This document shows, piece after piece, positions 36,324-45,025 of a stretch of 64,000 bases of DNA. The notes under the pieces were generated by a model. That model searched no databases, was not told the DNA's origin, and saw only the letters and a program-made list of their open reading frames with translations. The number at the start of each line of letters is the position of its first letter. Position 1 is the first letter of the stretch. The DNA lies in assembly GCF_040372045.1 (NCBI RefSeq), contig NZ_BAABWH010000001.1. The stretch is one strand, 5' to 3'. The stretch is from Thalassolituus sp006212115 (GTDB taxonomy: Bacteria > Pseudomonadota > Gammaproteobacteria > Pseudomonadales > Oceanobacteraceae). The translations under genes were made by a program, and so were the position numbers.

Positions 36324-36968
36324 TCAGGCGTTTCGCTGACGCTCTACTGCGGCAGCCATCTGATCAATAATGGGTTGGATCTGGTTATATTTTACTTTCA
36401 TTGAGGCACGTGATGCGACCAGTCGTGAGCTGATTGGTGCAATCAATTCGCATGGTTCCAGACCATTCGCCTTGAGAGTGTTACCGGTATCCACGATATC
36501 GACGATCAGATCCGCCAATCCCATGATCGGAGCCAACTCCATACCACCGTACAGTTTGATGATATCAACCTGCCGTCCCTGCTCAGCGAAGTAACGCTTA
36601 GCAACGTTCACAAACTTAGTAGCCACTTTAAGACGACCAGCAGGTAATTCGGCGTCTTTCAGGGCAGCAGTCATCAGGCGGCAGGTTGCGATATTCAGGT
36701 CCAATGGCTCACACAGGTTAGTGCTGTTGTATTCCATCAGAACATCTTTGCCCGCCACGCCGAGGTCGGCAGCACCGTACTCAACGTACGTTGGGACGTC
36801 CGTCGCTCGGATCACGACCAGCTTGATATGTTCGTGGTTGGTATCGAAAATCAGCTTACGACTTTTTTTGAGATCTTCAGCCGGATGAATACCCGCTTCC
36901 GCCAACAGGGGAAGAGTGTCATCCAGAATGCGCCCTTTTGAGAGAGCAATAGTTAAAGGCTGAGTCAT
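36324..36968 (-). CDS. hisG: ATP phosphoribosyltransferase, short form
   Basis: HisG catalyses the first committed step of histidine synthesis. At 214 aa it is the short form, which needs the regulatory subunit HisZ (not in this window). MTQPLTIALSKGRILDDTLP at the N-terminus and the phosphoribosyl-binding DLIVDIVDTGNTLKANGLEP are conserved. It lies 37 bases after murA. Confidence 0.98.
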   Translation of the reverse strand: MTQPLTIALSKGRILDDTLPLLAEAGIHPAEDLKKSRKLIFDTNHEHIKLVVIRATDVPTYVEYGAADLGVAGKDVLMEYNSTNLCEPLDLNIATCRLMTAALKDAELPAGRLKVATKFVNVAKRYFAEQGRQVDIIKLYGGMELAPIMGLADLIVDIVDTGNTLKANGLEPCELIAPISSRLVASRASMKVKYNQIQPIIDQMAAAVERQRNA

Positions 36969-37005
36969 GGTCTTGCTGATCCTCTATTGTTTACTTGCGT
37001 ACAAG

Positions 37006-38271
37006 TCAGGCTGGCAGTCGGCGGATGTTTGCGCCGAGCTGCTGAAATTTCTCTTCAATACATTCGTAACCGCGATCAATGTGATAGATGCGGTTTACGT
37101 CTGTCGCGCCATCGGCCACCAGCGCAGCAATCACCAACGAAGCAGACGCTCGAAGGTCGGTTGCCATTACCGGTGCGGCACTCAATTTGTCTTTACCCAC
37201 AATCACAGCCGTGTTGCCTTCAACGCTGATATCAGCGCCCATCCGCACCAGCTCCTGAGCATGCATAAAGCGGTTTTCAAATATTGTTTCAATCACGGTG
37301 CCTGTGCCTTCGGCAACCGCATTAAGCACAACGAACTGAGCCTGCATATCGGTCGGGAATGCTGGGTGCGGAGCAGTACGGATATTGACTGCTTTTGCAC
37401 GCTTGCCATGCATATCGAGTTCAATCCAGTTATCACCGGTTTTGATCTCAGCGCCGGCTTCCTGAAGTTTGTGCAGAACGGCTTCCAGCAATACAGGATC
37501 AGTGTCTTTGCACAGCACTCGACCGCCAGTCACTGCAGCAGCGACGAGGAAAGTACCTGTCTCAATACGGTCTGGCAGGACGTCGAACTCGCAACCATGC
37601 AGTGTTTCGACACCTTCGATTTCCATGGTGTCAGTACCCGCGCCGGTAATCTTAGCGCCCATCGCATTGAGGCAGTTGGCCAGGTCAACGACTTCGGGTT
37701 CACGCGCTGCGTTTTCAATAACCGTTTTGCCGTCTGCCAGCACGGCCGCCATCATGATGTTCTCAGTGCCAGTTACTGTGACGGTATCGAGAAAAATATT
37801 TGCGCCTTTTAAACGGCCTTCAGGAGCCCAGGCTTTAACATAACCTTCAAGCACTTCGACCTTAGCGCCCAAGGCTTCCATACCCCGCAGGTGCAGATCG
37901 ACCGGACGCGAGCCAATGGCACAACCGCCCGGCAATGACACTTCGGCCTCACCGTAACGGGCCAGCAATGGACCCAATACCAGAATAGAAGCACGCATAG
38001 TGCGCACCAGATCGTACGGTGCGACGAGGCTATTCAGTTCGCCACAGACAGTCTCAACGGACATATCTTCATTGATGGCAACATTCACACCCATGCGACC
38101 CAGAAGCTCCAGCATGGTTGTAATATCATGCAGGTGCGGCAGATTGCCGACACGCATCGGGCCTTCCGCCAGCAGGGTCGCCGCGAGGATAGGTAAGGCA
38201 GAGTTTTTTGCGCCAGAAATACGCACTTCGCCGTCGAGGCGGTTGCCGCCTTCGATTCTCAGTTTTTCCAT
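37006..38271 (-). CDS. murA: UDP-N-acetylglucosamine 1-carboxyvinyltransferase
   Basis: MurA starts peptidoglycan precursor synthesis by adding enolpyruvate to UDP-GlcNAc. The fosfomycin-reactive Cys is present in SLPGGCAIGSRPVDLH. The two-domain inside-out barrel plan and length (421 aa) are standard. It sits between ibaG and hisG as in Pseudomonas. Confidence 0.99.
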   Translation of the reverse strand: MEKLRIEGGNRLDGEVRISGAKNSALPILAATLLAEGPMRVGNLPHLHDITTMLELLGRMGVNVAINEDMSVETVCGELNSLVAPYDLVRTMRASILVLGPLLARYGEAEVSLPGGCAIGSRPVDLHLRGMEALGAKVEVLEGYVKAWAPEGRLKGANIFLDTVTVTGTENIMMAAVLADGKTVIENAAREPEVVDLANCLNAMGAKITGAGTDTMEIEGVETLHGCEFDVLPDRIETGTFLVAAAVTGGRVLCKDTDPVLLEAVLHKLQEAGAEIKTGDNWIELDMHGKRAKAVNIRTAPHPAFPTDMQAQFVVLNAVAEGTGTVIETIFENRFMHAQELVRMGADISVEGNTAVIVGKDKLSAAPVMATDLRASASLVIAALVADGATDVNRIYHIDRGYECIEEKFQQLGANIRRLPA

Positions 38272-38286
38272 ATCAGGGTCTCACGC

Positions 38287-38526
38287 TCAGGCTTTTTCAG
38301 CTGGCGTATAAGTCTGGATGGACACTGCATGAAGCCGACCATCAACGATGTAAGGATTTAAGATTTTGTACACAAACTGCTGACGTTTCACGGCGTTCAG
38401 CCCTTCAAAGACCTCACCTACACCCGTGATTTCGCGGACATAACCATCCACCACAGACCAGCTGACGTCCGGCGCCGCTGCCTGCAAAACTTCAAGGATT
38501 TCGTTGGAGGAAATATCCGAAGACAT
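38287..38526 (-). CDS. ibaG: BolA-family protein IbaG
   Basis: This is a 79-aa BolA-like protein, proposed to work with monothiol glutaredoxins in iron-sulfur handling and acid stress. The conserved His/Cys-type region is FEGLNAVKRQQFVYKIL followed by the C-terminal LHAVSIQTYTPAEKA. It lies 15 bases ahead of murA, the standard place. Confidence 0.92.
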   Translation of the reverse strand: MSSDISSNEILEVLQAAAPDVSWSVVDGYVREITGVGEVFEGLNAVKRQQFVYKILNPYIVDGRLHAVSIQTYTPAEKA

Positions 38527-38596
38527 AATGTCACTACCGCTCAGTTCAGAAAGCGCACAATAATAGCGGATTTAGACGCTGAACCGAAGTACTGAC

Positions 38597-38926
38597 TTAC
38601 TCCGGCTGCAGAGTATCTGACAGGACAGGTTGGAAAACCGCATTCAGATCACACACTTCCAGTATGGCGGGCATATCCTTGGGAGGATGTTTGATGGTCA
38701 CGGCAACATTTGCTGCCTCAGCCGTACGTAGCCAGTTGAGGAGCAACGCCACACCGGCACTGCTGAAACGACTGACATCAGCCAGATTGATGTCCAACTC
38801 GCCCTGCGCACTGCGAATGGCTTTCTGACCATCGACTATCAGACCACTGACAGTGTGCAGAGTCAGATCGCCACTGACCTGAACCTCTCCGGCCGAGGCA
38901 GTGTCGAGACGCGGTTGAGTACTCAT
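38597..38926 (-). CDS. mlaB: STAS-domain protein MlaB
   Basis: MlaB is the small cytoplasmic STAS subunit that stabilises the MlaFE transporter. The core LDINLADVSRFSSAGVALLLNWL carries the conserved Ser. It has 109 aa. Its start overlaps the mlaD stop by four bases, leaving no room for mlaC, which usually lies between them. Confidence 0.88.
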   Translation of the reverse strand: MSTQPRLDTASAGEVQVSGDLTLHTVSGLIVDGQKAIRSAQGELDINLADVSRFSSAGVALLLNWLRTAEAANVAVTIKHPPKDMPAILEVCDLNAVFQPVLSDTLQPE

Positions 38927-39384
38927 TCACCTTCCGCCTGACTGAAGAGGAAACGACTGATCAACTCCTCCAGTACGATGGCAGACTGCGTGTCCTGAAC
39001 CCAGTCGCCATCGGTCATGTAGTCGATCTCAGCACCGACACTCAGACCGATGTATTTTTCACCCAACAGGCCTGCGGTCAGAATCGACGCGCTAGTGTCG
39101 ATAGGCAAAGTGCTCATCGACTTGTCGATCTCCATTTCAACAACGGCGGCGTACCACTCCTCGTCGAGGGAAATATTCGTCACACGGCCAATGGTAACAC
39201 CGGCCAGAGACACTTTCGCGCGGTCAGTCAGGCCACCCAGATTCTCAAAACGTGCTTTGATGGTATAGGTTTCACCGGCTGCATCCATAGACAGGCCGCT
39301 GACTCTGAGAGCCATCAACACTAAGGCGATGATGCCCATGACCATAAAGCCGCCGACCATGAGTTCAATATTACGCATACGCAT
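38923..39384 (-). CDS. mlaD: Phospholipid transport MCE protein MlaD
   Basis: MlaD is an inner-membrane anchored MCE protein forming a hexameric ring that contacts lipids in the periplasm. One N-terminal helix (LMVGGFMVMGIIALVLMALRV) is followed by the MCE domain (GETYTIKARFENLGGLTDRA, about residues 38-115). Length 153 aa is slightly below E. coli MlaD (183), with a short C-terminal tail. Confidence 0.95.
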   Translation of the reverse strand: MRMRNIELMVGGFMVMGIIALVLMALRVSGLSMDAAGETYTIKARFENLGGLTDRAKVSLAGVTIGRVTNISLDEEWYAAVVEMEIDKSMSTLPIDTSASILTAGLLGEKYIGLSVGAEIDYMTDGDWVQDTQSAIVLEELISRFLFSQAEGE

Positions 39385-39387
39385 GTT

Positions 39388-40170
39388 TTACACGCCTCCT
39401 AACATGACCGCAGTCAATATAAAGTCCAATCCAAGAATCGCCAGCGATGAGATGACCACCGTCTGCGTTGTTGCTTTACCAATCCCTTCAGAAGTCGGCG
39501 CAGCATCGTAGCCCTGATACACCGCAATCCAGGTTACGACCACGCCAAATACGGCTGCCTTGATCAGGCCCTGAACCACATCGTCATAGAACTCAACGGT
39601 GTTCGCCATATTGCTCCAATAGGCGCCGTCATAGAGTCCCAGCATGTCGACTGCGACAAATGCACCACCCCAAATACCCACGGTCGAGAAGAGCAACGCC
39701 AGAATCGGAACGCTGATCATACCTGCCCATAAGCGCGGCGTGATGACGCGTTTCAGTGGATCGACGCCCATCATTTCCATCGCCGACAACTGCTCGGTCG
39801 CTTTCATCAAGCCGATTTCGGCAGTCAGCGCAGAGCCAGCCCGGCCCGCAAATAACAAGGCCGCCAGCACAGGGCCCAGCTCCCGCAATAACGTCAATGA
39901 CACCATAGTGCCCAAAGCAGAAACAGAACCGAATTTGATCAGAATGTTGTAACCCTGCAGCGCCAGCACCATACCGACAAAGAAACCGGCCACAATAATG
40001 ATGGACAACGACCGCACGCCGACAGAGTGAATCTGCTTAATCAGATCAAGAAACCCGGCGCTGCCCGGGCCACCCCAGGTCACAGACTGACCGAATAGCA
40101 TGCCAGCCCGACCGATCGACTGAATCGATTCCACGCCGGTTTTGCCGAGGTCACGCACGTACTTCAACAT
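39388..40170 (-). CDS. mlaE: Phospholipid transport permease MlaE
   Basis: MlaE is the permease of the Mla ABC system that maintains outer-membrane asymmetry. The conserved RELGPVLAALLFAGRAGSA and EIGLMKATEQLSAMEMMGVD segments are diagnostic for MlaE. There are about five helices in 260 aa. Its start shares one base with the mlaF stop, and mlaD follows three bases later. Confidence 0.97.
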   Translation of the reverse strand: MLKYVRDLGKTGVESIQSIGRAGMLFGQSVTWGGPGSAGFLDLIKQIHSVGVRSLSIIIVAGFFVGMVLALQGYNILIKFGSVSALGTMVSLTLLRELGPVLAALLFAGRAGSALTAEIGLMKATEQLSAMEMMGVDPLKRVITPRLWAGMISVPILALLFSTVGIWGGAFVAVDMLGLYDGAYWSNMANTVEFYDDVVQGLIKAAVFGVVVTWIAVYQGYDAAPTSEGIGKATTQTVVISSLAILGLDFILTAVMLGGV

Positions 40171-40982
40171 CAGGCGTCTCCTGCAAATAAATCTGCGCGA
40201 TAGTCGTTCGCGGGATAGTGGAAAGGCACAGGTCCATCCGGATCGCCGTTGAGGAACTGACGTACCTCAGCGTTATCGCCGTTCTTCAGCTCGTCAGGTG
40301 TACCAAACCCAATGACTTTGCCGCCGGACACAATGCACAGGTAATCGGCGATCTGACAGGACTCTTCGACATCGTGAGAAACCAACAGGCTGGTTAGCCC
40401 CAAGGCTTCGTTCAGCCCGCGGATCAAACGCAGGATCATCCCCATCGAAATAGGATCAAGTCCGGTGAAAGGCTCATCGTACATAATGAGTTCTGGGTCC
40501 ATCGCGATGGAGCGAGCCAGAGCAACACGACGCACCATACCGCCGGACAGCTCTGCCGGAAACATGTCGCGCGTACCGCGCAGACCCACGGCTTCCAGCT
40601 TCATCAGAACCAGATCACGGATCATGTCATCAGGGAGGTCGGTGTGCGTGCGCAAGGGAAAGGCCACGTTGTCGAACACGTTGAGATCAGTAAACAGGCC
40701 GCTGGTCTGGAACAACATACCCATCTTGTTCTTGCGCAGCTCAAACAGATCGGCACGACTCATTCGGCCAACGTCATCGCCGTTTACCAGCACCTGCCCG
40801 GAGTCTGCTTTAAGCTGCCCGCCGATCATGCGCAACAGGGTCGTTTTACCGGTACCACTCGGCCCCATGATGGCGGTGATTTTGCCACGAGGGAAAGATA
40901 CGTTCAGACCATCGTAAATTTTGCGGCTGCCACGATAGAAGGTAACGTCTTTTACATCGACGTGGTTGCTGCTGTTTGTCAT
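40170..40982 (-). CDS. mlaF: Phospholipid transport ATPase MlaF
   Basis: MlaF is the ATPase of the Mla transporter. Walker A is GPSGTGKTT, the ABC signature LSGGMVRRVALA, Walker B LIMYDEPFTGLD, and the switch His is in LVSHDVEES. The start at 40982 gives 270 aa, the family length; 46 upstream codons in the same frame lie in the divergent promoter region. The C-terminal tail GDPDGPVPFHYPANDY is typical of MlaF proteins that contact the neighbouring subunit. Confidence 0.97.
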   Translation of the reverse strand: MTNSSNHVDVKDVTFYRGSRKIYDGLNVSFPRGKITAIMGPSGTGKTTLLRMIGGQLKADSGQVLVNGDDVGRMSRADLFELRKNKMGMLFQTSGLFTDLNVFDNVAFPLRTHTDLPDDMIRDLVLMKLEAVGLRGTRDMFPAELSGGMVRRVALARSIAMDPELIMYDEPFTGLDPISMGMILRLIRGLNEALGLTSLLVSHDVEESCQIADYLCIVSGGKVIGFGTPDELKNGDNAEVRQFLNGDPDGPVPFHYPANDYRADLFAGDA

Positions 40983-41155
40983 CAGGAGACCCGCGCTGCC
41001 CAATATGATTAATAATAAAGACCGCAAGCATATCGGATTGTTCTGGGCAGACCAACGGCAATTCGATCCGCTGTACGGAACATCCTGTTGCAATTGCGCC
41101 GACTGATGGCTCCGGTACAATGAGCGGCTAATTTTCCGGGACCGTCCTCTCTACT

Positions 41156-42118
41156 ATGTATTACGAAATCGGCGCGATCATTGTTGGTCTTATTTTTCTG
41201 GTCTGGAGTGCCGACAAATTTGTCATTGGTGCAGCCGCCACCGCACGCCACTTGGGTATGTCGCCCCTACTGGTAGGTCTGACTATCGTCGCCATCGGCA
41301 CCTCTGCACCTGAAATGTTTGTCTCGGCCATTGCCTCTCTGGATGGTGTGGGAAACCTCGCCATCGGTAACGCCATTGGCTCAAACATCACCAACATTGC
41401 GCTGGTGCTGGGTATTACGGCTCTGGTTGCGCCCATTCCATTGCAAAAAAGCCTGCTGAAGAAAGAGCTGCCGTTGTTGATGATGATCACCCTGCTTGCA
41501 GGGGTCGTCCTGATCGACCTGGAACTCAATCTCGTTGATGCACTGATACTCATTGCCGCTCTGGTGTTTGCGCTGTTTCTGATGTTTCAGCAGTCTTCAG
41601 AAAGCGGTGAAAGCGTCATGGACGAAGACGAAGCAGCCGAAATCGAAAGTACATCAAACGCGAAAGCCACCTTCTGGCTGATCGCTGGCTTGGCCGTTCT
41701 GATGGCGAGCTCGAAAGCACTGGTCTGGGGCGCGTCTGGGGTCGCCACTGCATTCGGCGTATCTGATCTGGTGATCGGACTGACCATAGTTGCAATTGGT
41801 ACCAGCTTGCCGGAACTCGCAGCCTCCGTCGCCAGTGCACTGAAAGGCCACCACGATATCGCTATCGGCAACGTAATTGGCTCAAACATCTTCAACCTGC
41901 TCGCGGTTATGCCGATTCCCGGTATTCTGGCAGTGACCGCAGTGGAACCTATGGCGCTCTACAGAGACTATATGGTTATGGCGGGGGCAACCTTCCTGCT
42001 TCTGCTGTTCTTCGTAATCTGCTACCGGAAAGGCACTCTTGGTCGCCTGCCGGGTATTCTTTTGACGGCCGGTTACTTCGGCTATCTGTCCACCTTATTT
42101 CTGGCTTATCAAGCATGA
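41156..42118 (+). CDS. Calcium/sodium antiporter, YrbG family
   Basis: This is an inner-membrane cation/Ca2+ exchanger of the YrbG family with ten to eleven helices in two inverted repeats. Each repeat has its ion-binding motif: AIGTSAPEMFVSAIASLDG and AIGTSLPELAASVASALKG, each followed by IAIGNxIGSN. An acidic cytoplasmic loop lies at about residues 145-165. It overlaps kdsD by four bases. The yrbG-kdsD pairing is the same as in E. coli. Confidence 0.93.
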   Translation: MYYEIGAIIVGLIFLVWSADKFVIGAAATARHLGMSPLLVGLTIVAIGTSAPEMFVSAIASLDGVGNLAIGNAIGSNITNIALVLGITALVAPIPLQKSLLKKELPLLMMITLLAGVVLIDLELNLVDALILIAALVFALFLMFQQSSESGESVMDEDEAAEIESTSNAKATFWLIAGLAVLMASSKALVWGASGVATAFGVSDLVIGLTIVAIGTSLPELAASVASALKGHHDIAIGNVIGSNIFNLLAVMPIPGILAVTAVEPMALYRDYMVMAGATFLLLLFFVICYRKGTLGRLPGILLTAGYFGYLSTLFLAYQA

Positions 42119-43092
42119 CTGAATCGACCACATTTAACTTTATCGACTCCGCCCGCCGCACAGTAAAACTGGAACAGGAAGCGGTCGGTCTGCTCTCAAC
42201 TCATCTGGACGACAACTTCACGCGCGCCTGCCAGATGATTATTCAGTGCCGCGGACGTGTCGTCGTAACCGGCATGGGTAAGTCAGGACATGTCGGTAAT
42301 AAAATGGCCGCCACACTGGCCAGTACCGGCACTCCTGCGTTCTTCGTACACCCCGGTGAAGCCAGCCATGGCGACATGGGCATGATCACGCCAGGCGATG
42401 TTGTTATTGCCCTCTCTAATTCAGGCGAAACCAGCGAAGTCACCAGCCTGCTGCCCTTGCTCAAGCGCCAGGGCACACAGCTGATCAGCATGACCGGCAA
42501 TAAAGAATCGACCTTGGCTAAGGCGGCAGACAGCCACCTGTACGCCGGTGTTGATCAGGAAGCCTGCCCACTGGATCTGGCACCAACGTCATCAACTACG
42601 TGTGCACTGGTCATGGGCGATGCTTTGGCGATCGCACTGCTCGAGGCAAAAGGTTTTACCGCTGAAGATTTTGCATTCTCCCACCCCGGTGGCAGCCTTG
42701 GCCGTCGCCTGCTGTTAAAAGTCGAAAACATCATGCACAGCGGCGATCAAATCCCAGTGGTATCACCCGATACTTCCTTGCCTGAAGCACTGCTGGTTGC
42801 CACCTCGAAAGGGCTGGGCTTAACCACGGTTGCCGATGCAGATGGCAAGCTCGCAGGTATTTTTACCGACGGTGACTTACGTCGTGCCATCGATCAGGGT
42901 GTCGATATCCGCAACGCCAGCATTAAAGATGTTATGACTGCAGGTTGTAAAACTACCTCACCGGGCATGCTCGCCGCCGAGGCTCTGAAAGTGATGGAAG
43001 ACGGTAAGATTAACGCTCTTGTGGTTCAGGATGAGGGACGTACCGTCGGTGTTATTAATATGCACGATATGCTGCGCGCGGGCGTTATCTGA
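42115..43092 (+). CDS. kdsD: D-arabinose-5-phosphate isomerase
   Basis: KdsD converts ribulose-5-phosphate to arabinose-5-phosphate, the first step to KDO of lipopolysaccharide. The SIS domain has GMGKSGHVGNKMAATLASTG and SNSGETSEV, and a catalytic His in FSHPGGSLGRRLL. Two CBS domains fill residues 205-325. Its stop overlaps the lptC start (TGATG), so kdsC, normally next, is absent here. Confidence 0.97.
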   Translation: MTESTTFNFIDSARRTVKLEQEAVGLLSTHLDDNFTRACQMIIQCRGRVVVTGMGKSGHVGNKMAATLASTGTPAFFVHPGEASHGDMGMITPGDVVIALSNSGETSEVTSLLPLLKRQGTQLISMTGNKESTLAKAADSHLYAGVDQEACPLDLAPTSSTTCALVMGDALAIALLEAKGFTAEDFAFSHPGGSLGRRLLLKVENIMHSGDQIPVVSPDTSLPEALLVATSKGLGLTTVADADGKLAGIFTDGDLRRAIDQGVDIRNASIKDVMTAGCKTTSPGMLAAEALKVMEDGKINALVVQDEGRTVGVINMHDMLRAGVI

Positions 43093-43643
43093 TGCGTAAG
43101 CGCTATCTACTGCTGCTGGTGACCGTTCTCTTCGGTCTCGCCTTTCTGGCAGTAGATCGCTATACCCGGGATATCACCGGCGAGTCTTCCGAGTTGACGG
43201 TACGGGAGGCCGATTATTACGGCGAAGTCCTGTTCAGCCGTCGCTATGAAGACGACGGCACCCTGGCCGATACTTTTTACGCTGCAACATCGAAGCACTT
43301 CCCAGAAGGTGATCTGACCGTCTTTACCGAACCTCACCTTTTGGTCAGCGGCCAGAACGACTGGGTACTGACCGCTGACGAGGGTGTGATGCAAGGCAAC
43401 AGTCAGCGACTCAAGCTATCCGGCAACATCCTGATACGCCCCGTCGACACCAACGACCCAACGCGTCTTGAAACCTCACGCCTGACCTATCATATTGACC
43501 AGAAACTCGCTGAAACCGACGACCTTGTTACCATGACCGGCGAACACAGCCGCATGACGGGAACAGGAATGTTATTTGATGCCACGCGTCAGCGACTGGA
43601 ATTAAAAACAGGAGTCCGAACGACTTATGAACCTGTTAAATAA
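43092..43643 (+). CDS. lptC: LPS export protein LptC
   Basis: LptC is a bitopic inner-membrane protein that passes lipopolysaccharide from LptBFG to LptA. One N-terminal helix (YLLLLVTVLFGLAFLAVDRY) is followed by a beta-jellyroll domain with SRRYEDDGTLADTFYAATSK and NILIRPVDTNDPTRLETS. It has 183 aa, near the E. coli length (191). It overlaps lptA by 17 bases. Confidence 0.94.
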   Translation: MRKRYLLLLVTVLFGLAFLAVDRYTRDITGESSELTVREADYYGEVLFSRRYEDDGTLADTFYAATSKHFPEGDLTVFTEPHLLVSGQNDWVLTADEGVMQGNSQRLKLSGNILIRPVDTNDPTRLETSRLTYHIDQKLAETDDLVTMTGEHSRMTGTGMLFDATRQRLELKTGVRTTYEPVK

Positions 43644-44181
43644 ACTGGCAACGGCACTGCTTGTCGTCGCTTCGGCCTCTGTGCATGCCCTCCCAGATGA
43701 CTGGCAGCAAGAGATGACCATACTCTCAGACTCGGCAGAGATTGACCGACGCGCAGGAACCGTTGTGTATCTCGGCAACGTGGTACTGACTCAGGGTACG
43801 CTGAAGATTGAAGCGGAACGCCTGATGATCCTGCGCAACGGCGACACACTCGAGAAGGCGGTCGCCGAGGGCGATCGCGCCCGCTACCAACAACAGATTG
43901 AGGTTGGTAAACCGCTGACCACGGCACTGGGCAATCGTATCGATTACTACACCAGCGACCGACGCATTGTTATTACTGGAGACGCCGAGCTGGAACAGGA
44001 AGGCAACCTCTTCAGCGGTGAACGCATCACCTACGATATGGACAGTGAAACCGTCCGTGCTGACGGCAGCACTGAGACGCAGGCCAAACCGGGTGACGCG
44101 TCAACAGAAGATAGCGAAAGCGGCCGTATCAAGGTCATTATTCAACCGCCCAAAACCGACACGGATACCGCTACCGAATGA
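43627..44181 (+). CDS. lptA: LPS transport periplasmic protein LptA
   Basis: LptA forms the periplasmic bridge for lipopolysaccharide. A signal peptide (NKLATALLVVASASVHA) precedes the OstA-type jellyroll starting SDSAEIDRRAGTVVYLGNVV. The Cys-free, repetitive beta pattern is typical. It has 184 aa. Its stop overlaps lptB by four bases. Confidence 0.95.
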   Translation: MNLLNKLATALLVVASASVHALPDDWQQEMTILSDSAEIDRRAGTVVYLGNVVLTQGTLKIEAERLMILRNGDTLEKAVAEGDRARYQQQIEVGKPLTTALGNRIDYYTSDRRIVITGDAELEQEGNLFSGERITYDMDSETVRADGSTETQAKPGDASTEDSESGRIKVIIQPPKTDTDTATE

Positions 44182-44903
44182 AGACATTAAAAGCTGAGCA
44201 TCTGGCCAAAAGCTACGCCGGGCGTGAAGTCGTGAAAGACGTATCTATCCGCGTCGAGAGCGGACAGATTGTTGGATTGCTCGGCCCGAACGGTGCGGGC
44301 AAGACCACCTGTTTTTATATGATCGTCAATCTTGTTCAGGCAGACCGTGGCCGCATCATGATTGATGACGAAGATATCAGCCACCTGCCGATGCACGGGC
44401 GGGCACGCAAAGGAATCGGCTACCTACCTCAGGAAGCCTCGATTTTCCGCAAGCTCAGTGTCGCCGATAACATTATGGCGATCCTCGAAACCCGAGCAGA
44501 CCTGAACCGACAGCAGCGGGCAGAGCAACTTGAGCAACTGCTGGACGAGTTTCACATACAGCATATTCGTGACAGTGCTGGTATGGCCCTGTCAGGCGGT
44601 GAACGCCGCCGTGTTGAAATTGCCCGGGCACTGGCCGCTGAGCCGTCATTTATTCTGCTGGACGAACCATTCGCGGGCGTTGATCCTATTTCCGTGTCCG
44701 ACATTATGGACATCATTCGCCAATTGAAAGCGCGCGGCATTGGCGTATTGATTACCGATCACAACGTCCGCGAAACACTCGCCATCTGTGAAAAAGCCTT
44801 TATCGTTGGCGGCGGTCATATCATCGCGGAAGGCACGGCTGACGACGTACTCGCAAACGAGCAAGTACGCAAAGTTTATCTCGGAGATGACTTCCGTCTT
44901 TGA
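44178..44903 (+). CDS. lptB: LPS export ATPase LptB
   Basis: LptB is the ATPase of the Lpt transporter. Walker A is GPNGAGKTT, the signature LSGGERRRVEIARAL, Walker B FILLDEPFAGVDP, and the switch His is in LITDHNVRETL. Length 241 aa is identical to E. coli LptB. Confidence 0.99.
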   Translation: MKTLKAEHLAKSYAGREVVKDVSIRVESGQIVGLLGPNGAGKTTCFYMIVNLVQADRGRIMIDDEDISHLPMHGRARKGIGYLPQEASIFRKLSVADNIMAILETRADLNRQQRAEQLEQLLDEFHIQHIRDSAGMALSGGERRRVEIARALAAEPSFILLDEPFAGVDPISVSDIMDIIRQLKARGIGVLITDHNVRETLAICEKAFIVGGGHIIAEGTADDVLANEQVRKVYLGDDFRL

Positions 44904-44962
44904 AACCCGTCACGATGTGGCGTAGTGTAAGCAAAATAAGTTCCATACATGGGGTCTTTGCC

Positions 44963-44968
44963 TATAAT
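44963..44968 (+). promoter_or_regulatory. Candidate -10 box of the rpoN operon
   Basis: A perfect TATAAT lies 58 bases before the rpoN start in the only sizeable gap of the lptB-rpoN-npr cluster. The -35 region is weak (TTCCAT at 44941-44946). Confidence 0.45.
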
Positions 44969-45025
44969 GGTAGATGGATCAAATACAACGATGGTTCGAT
45001 TTTCAGGCCGTAATTACCGAGTTAT

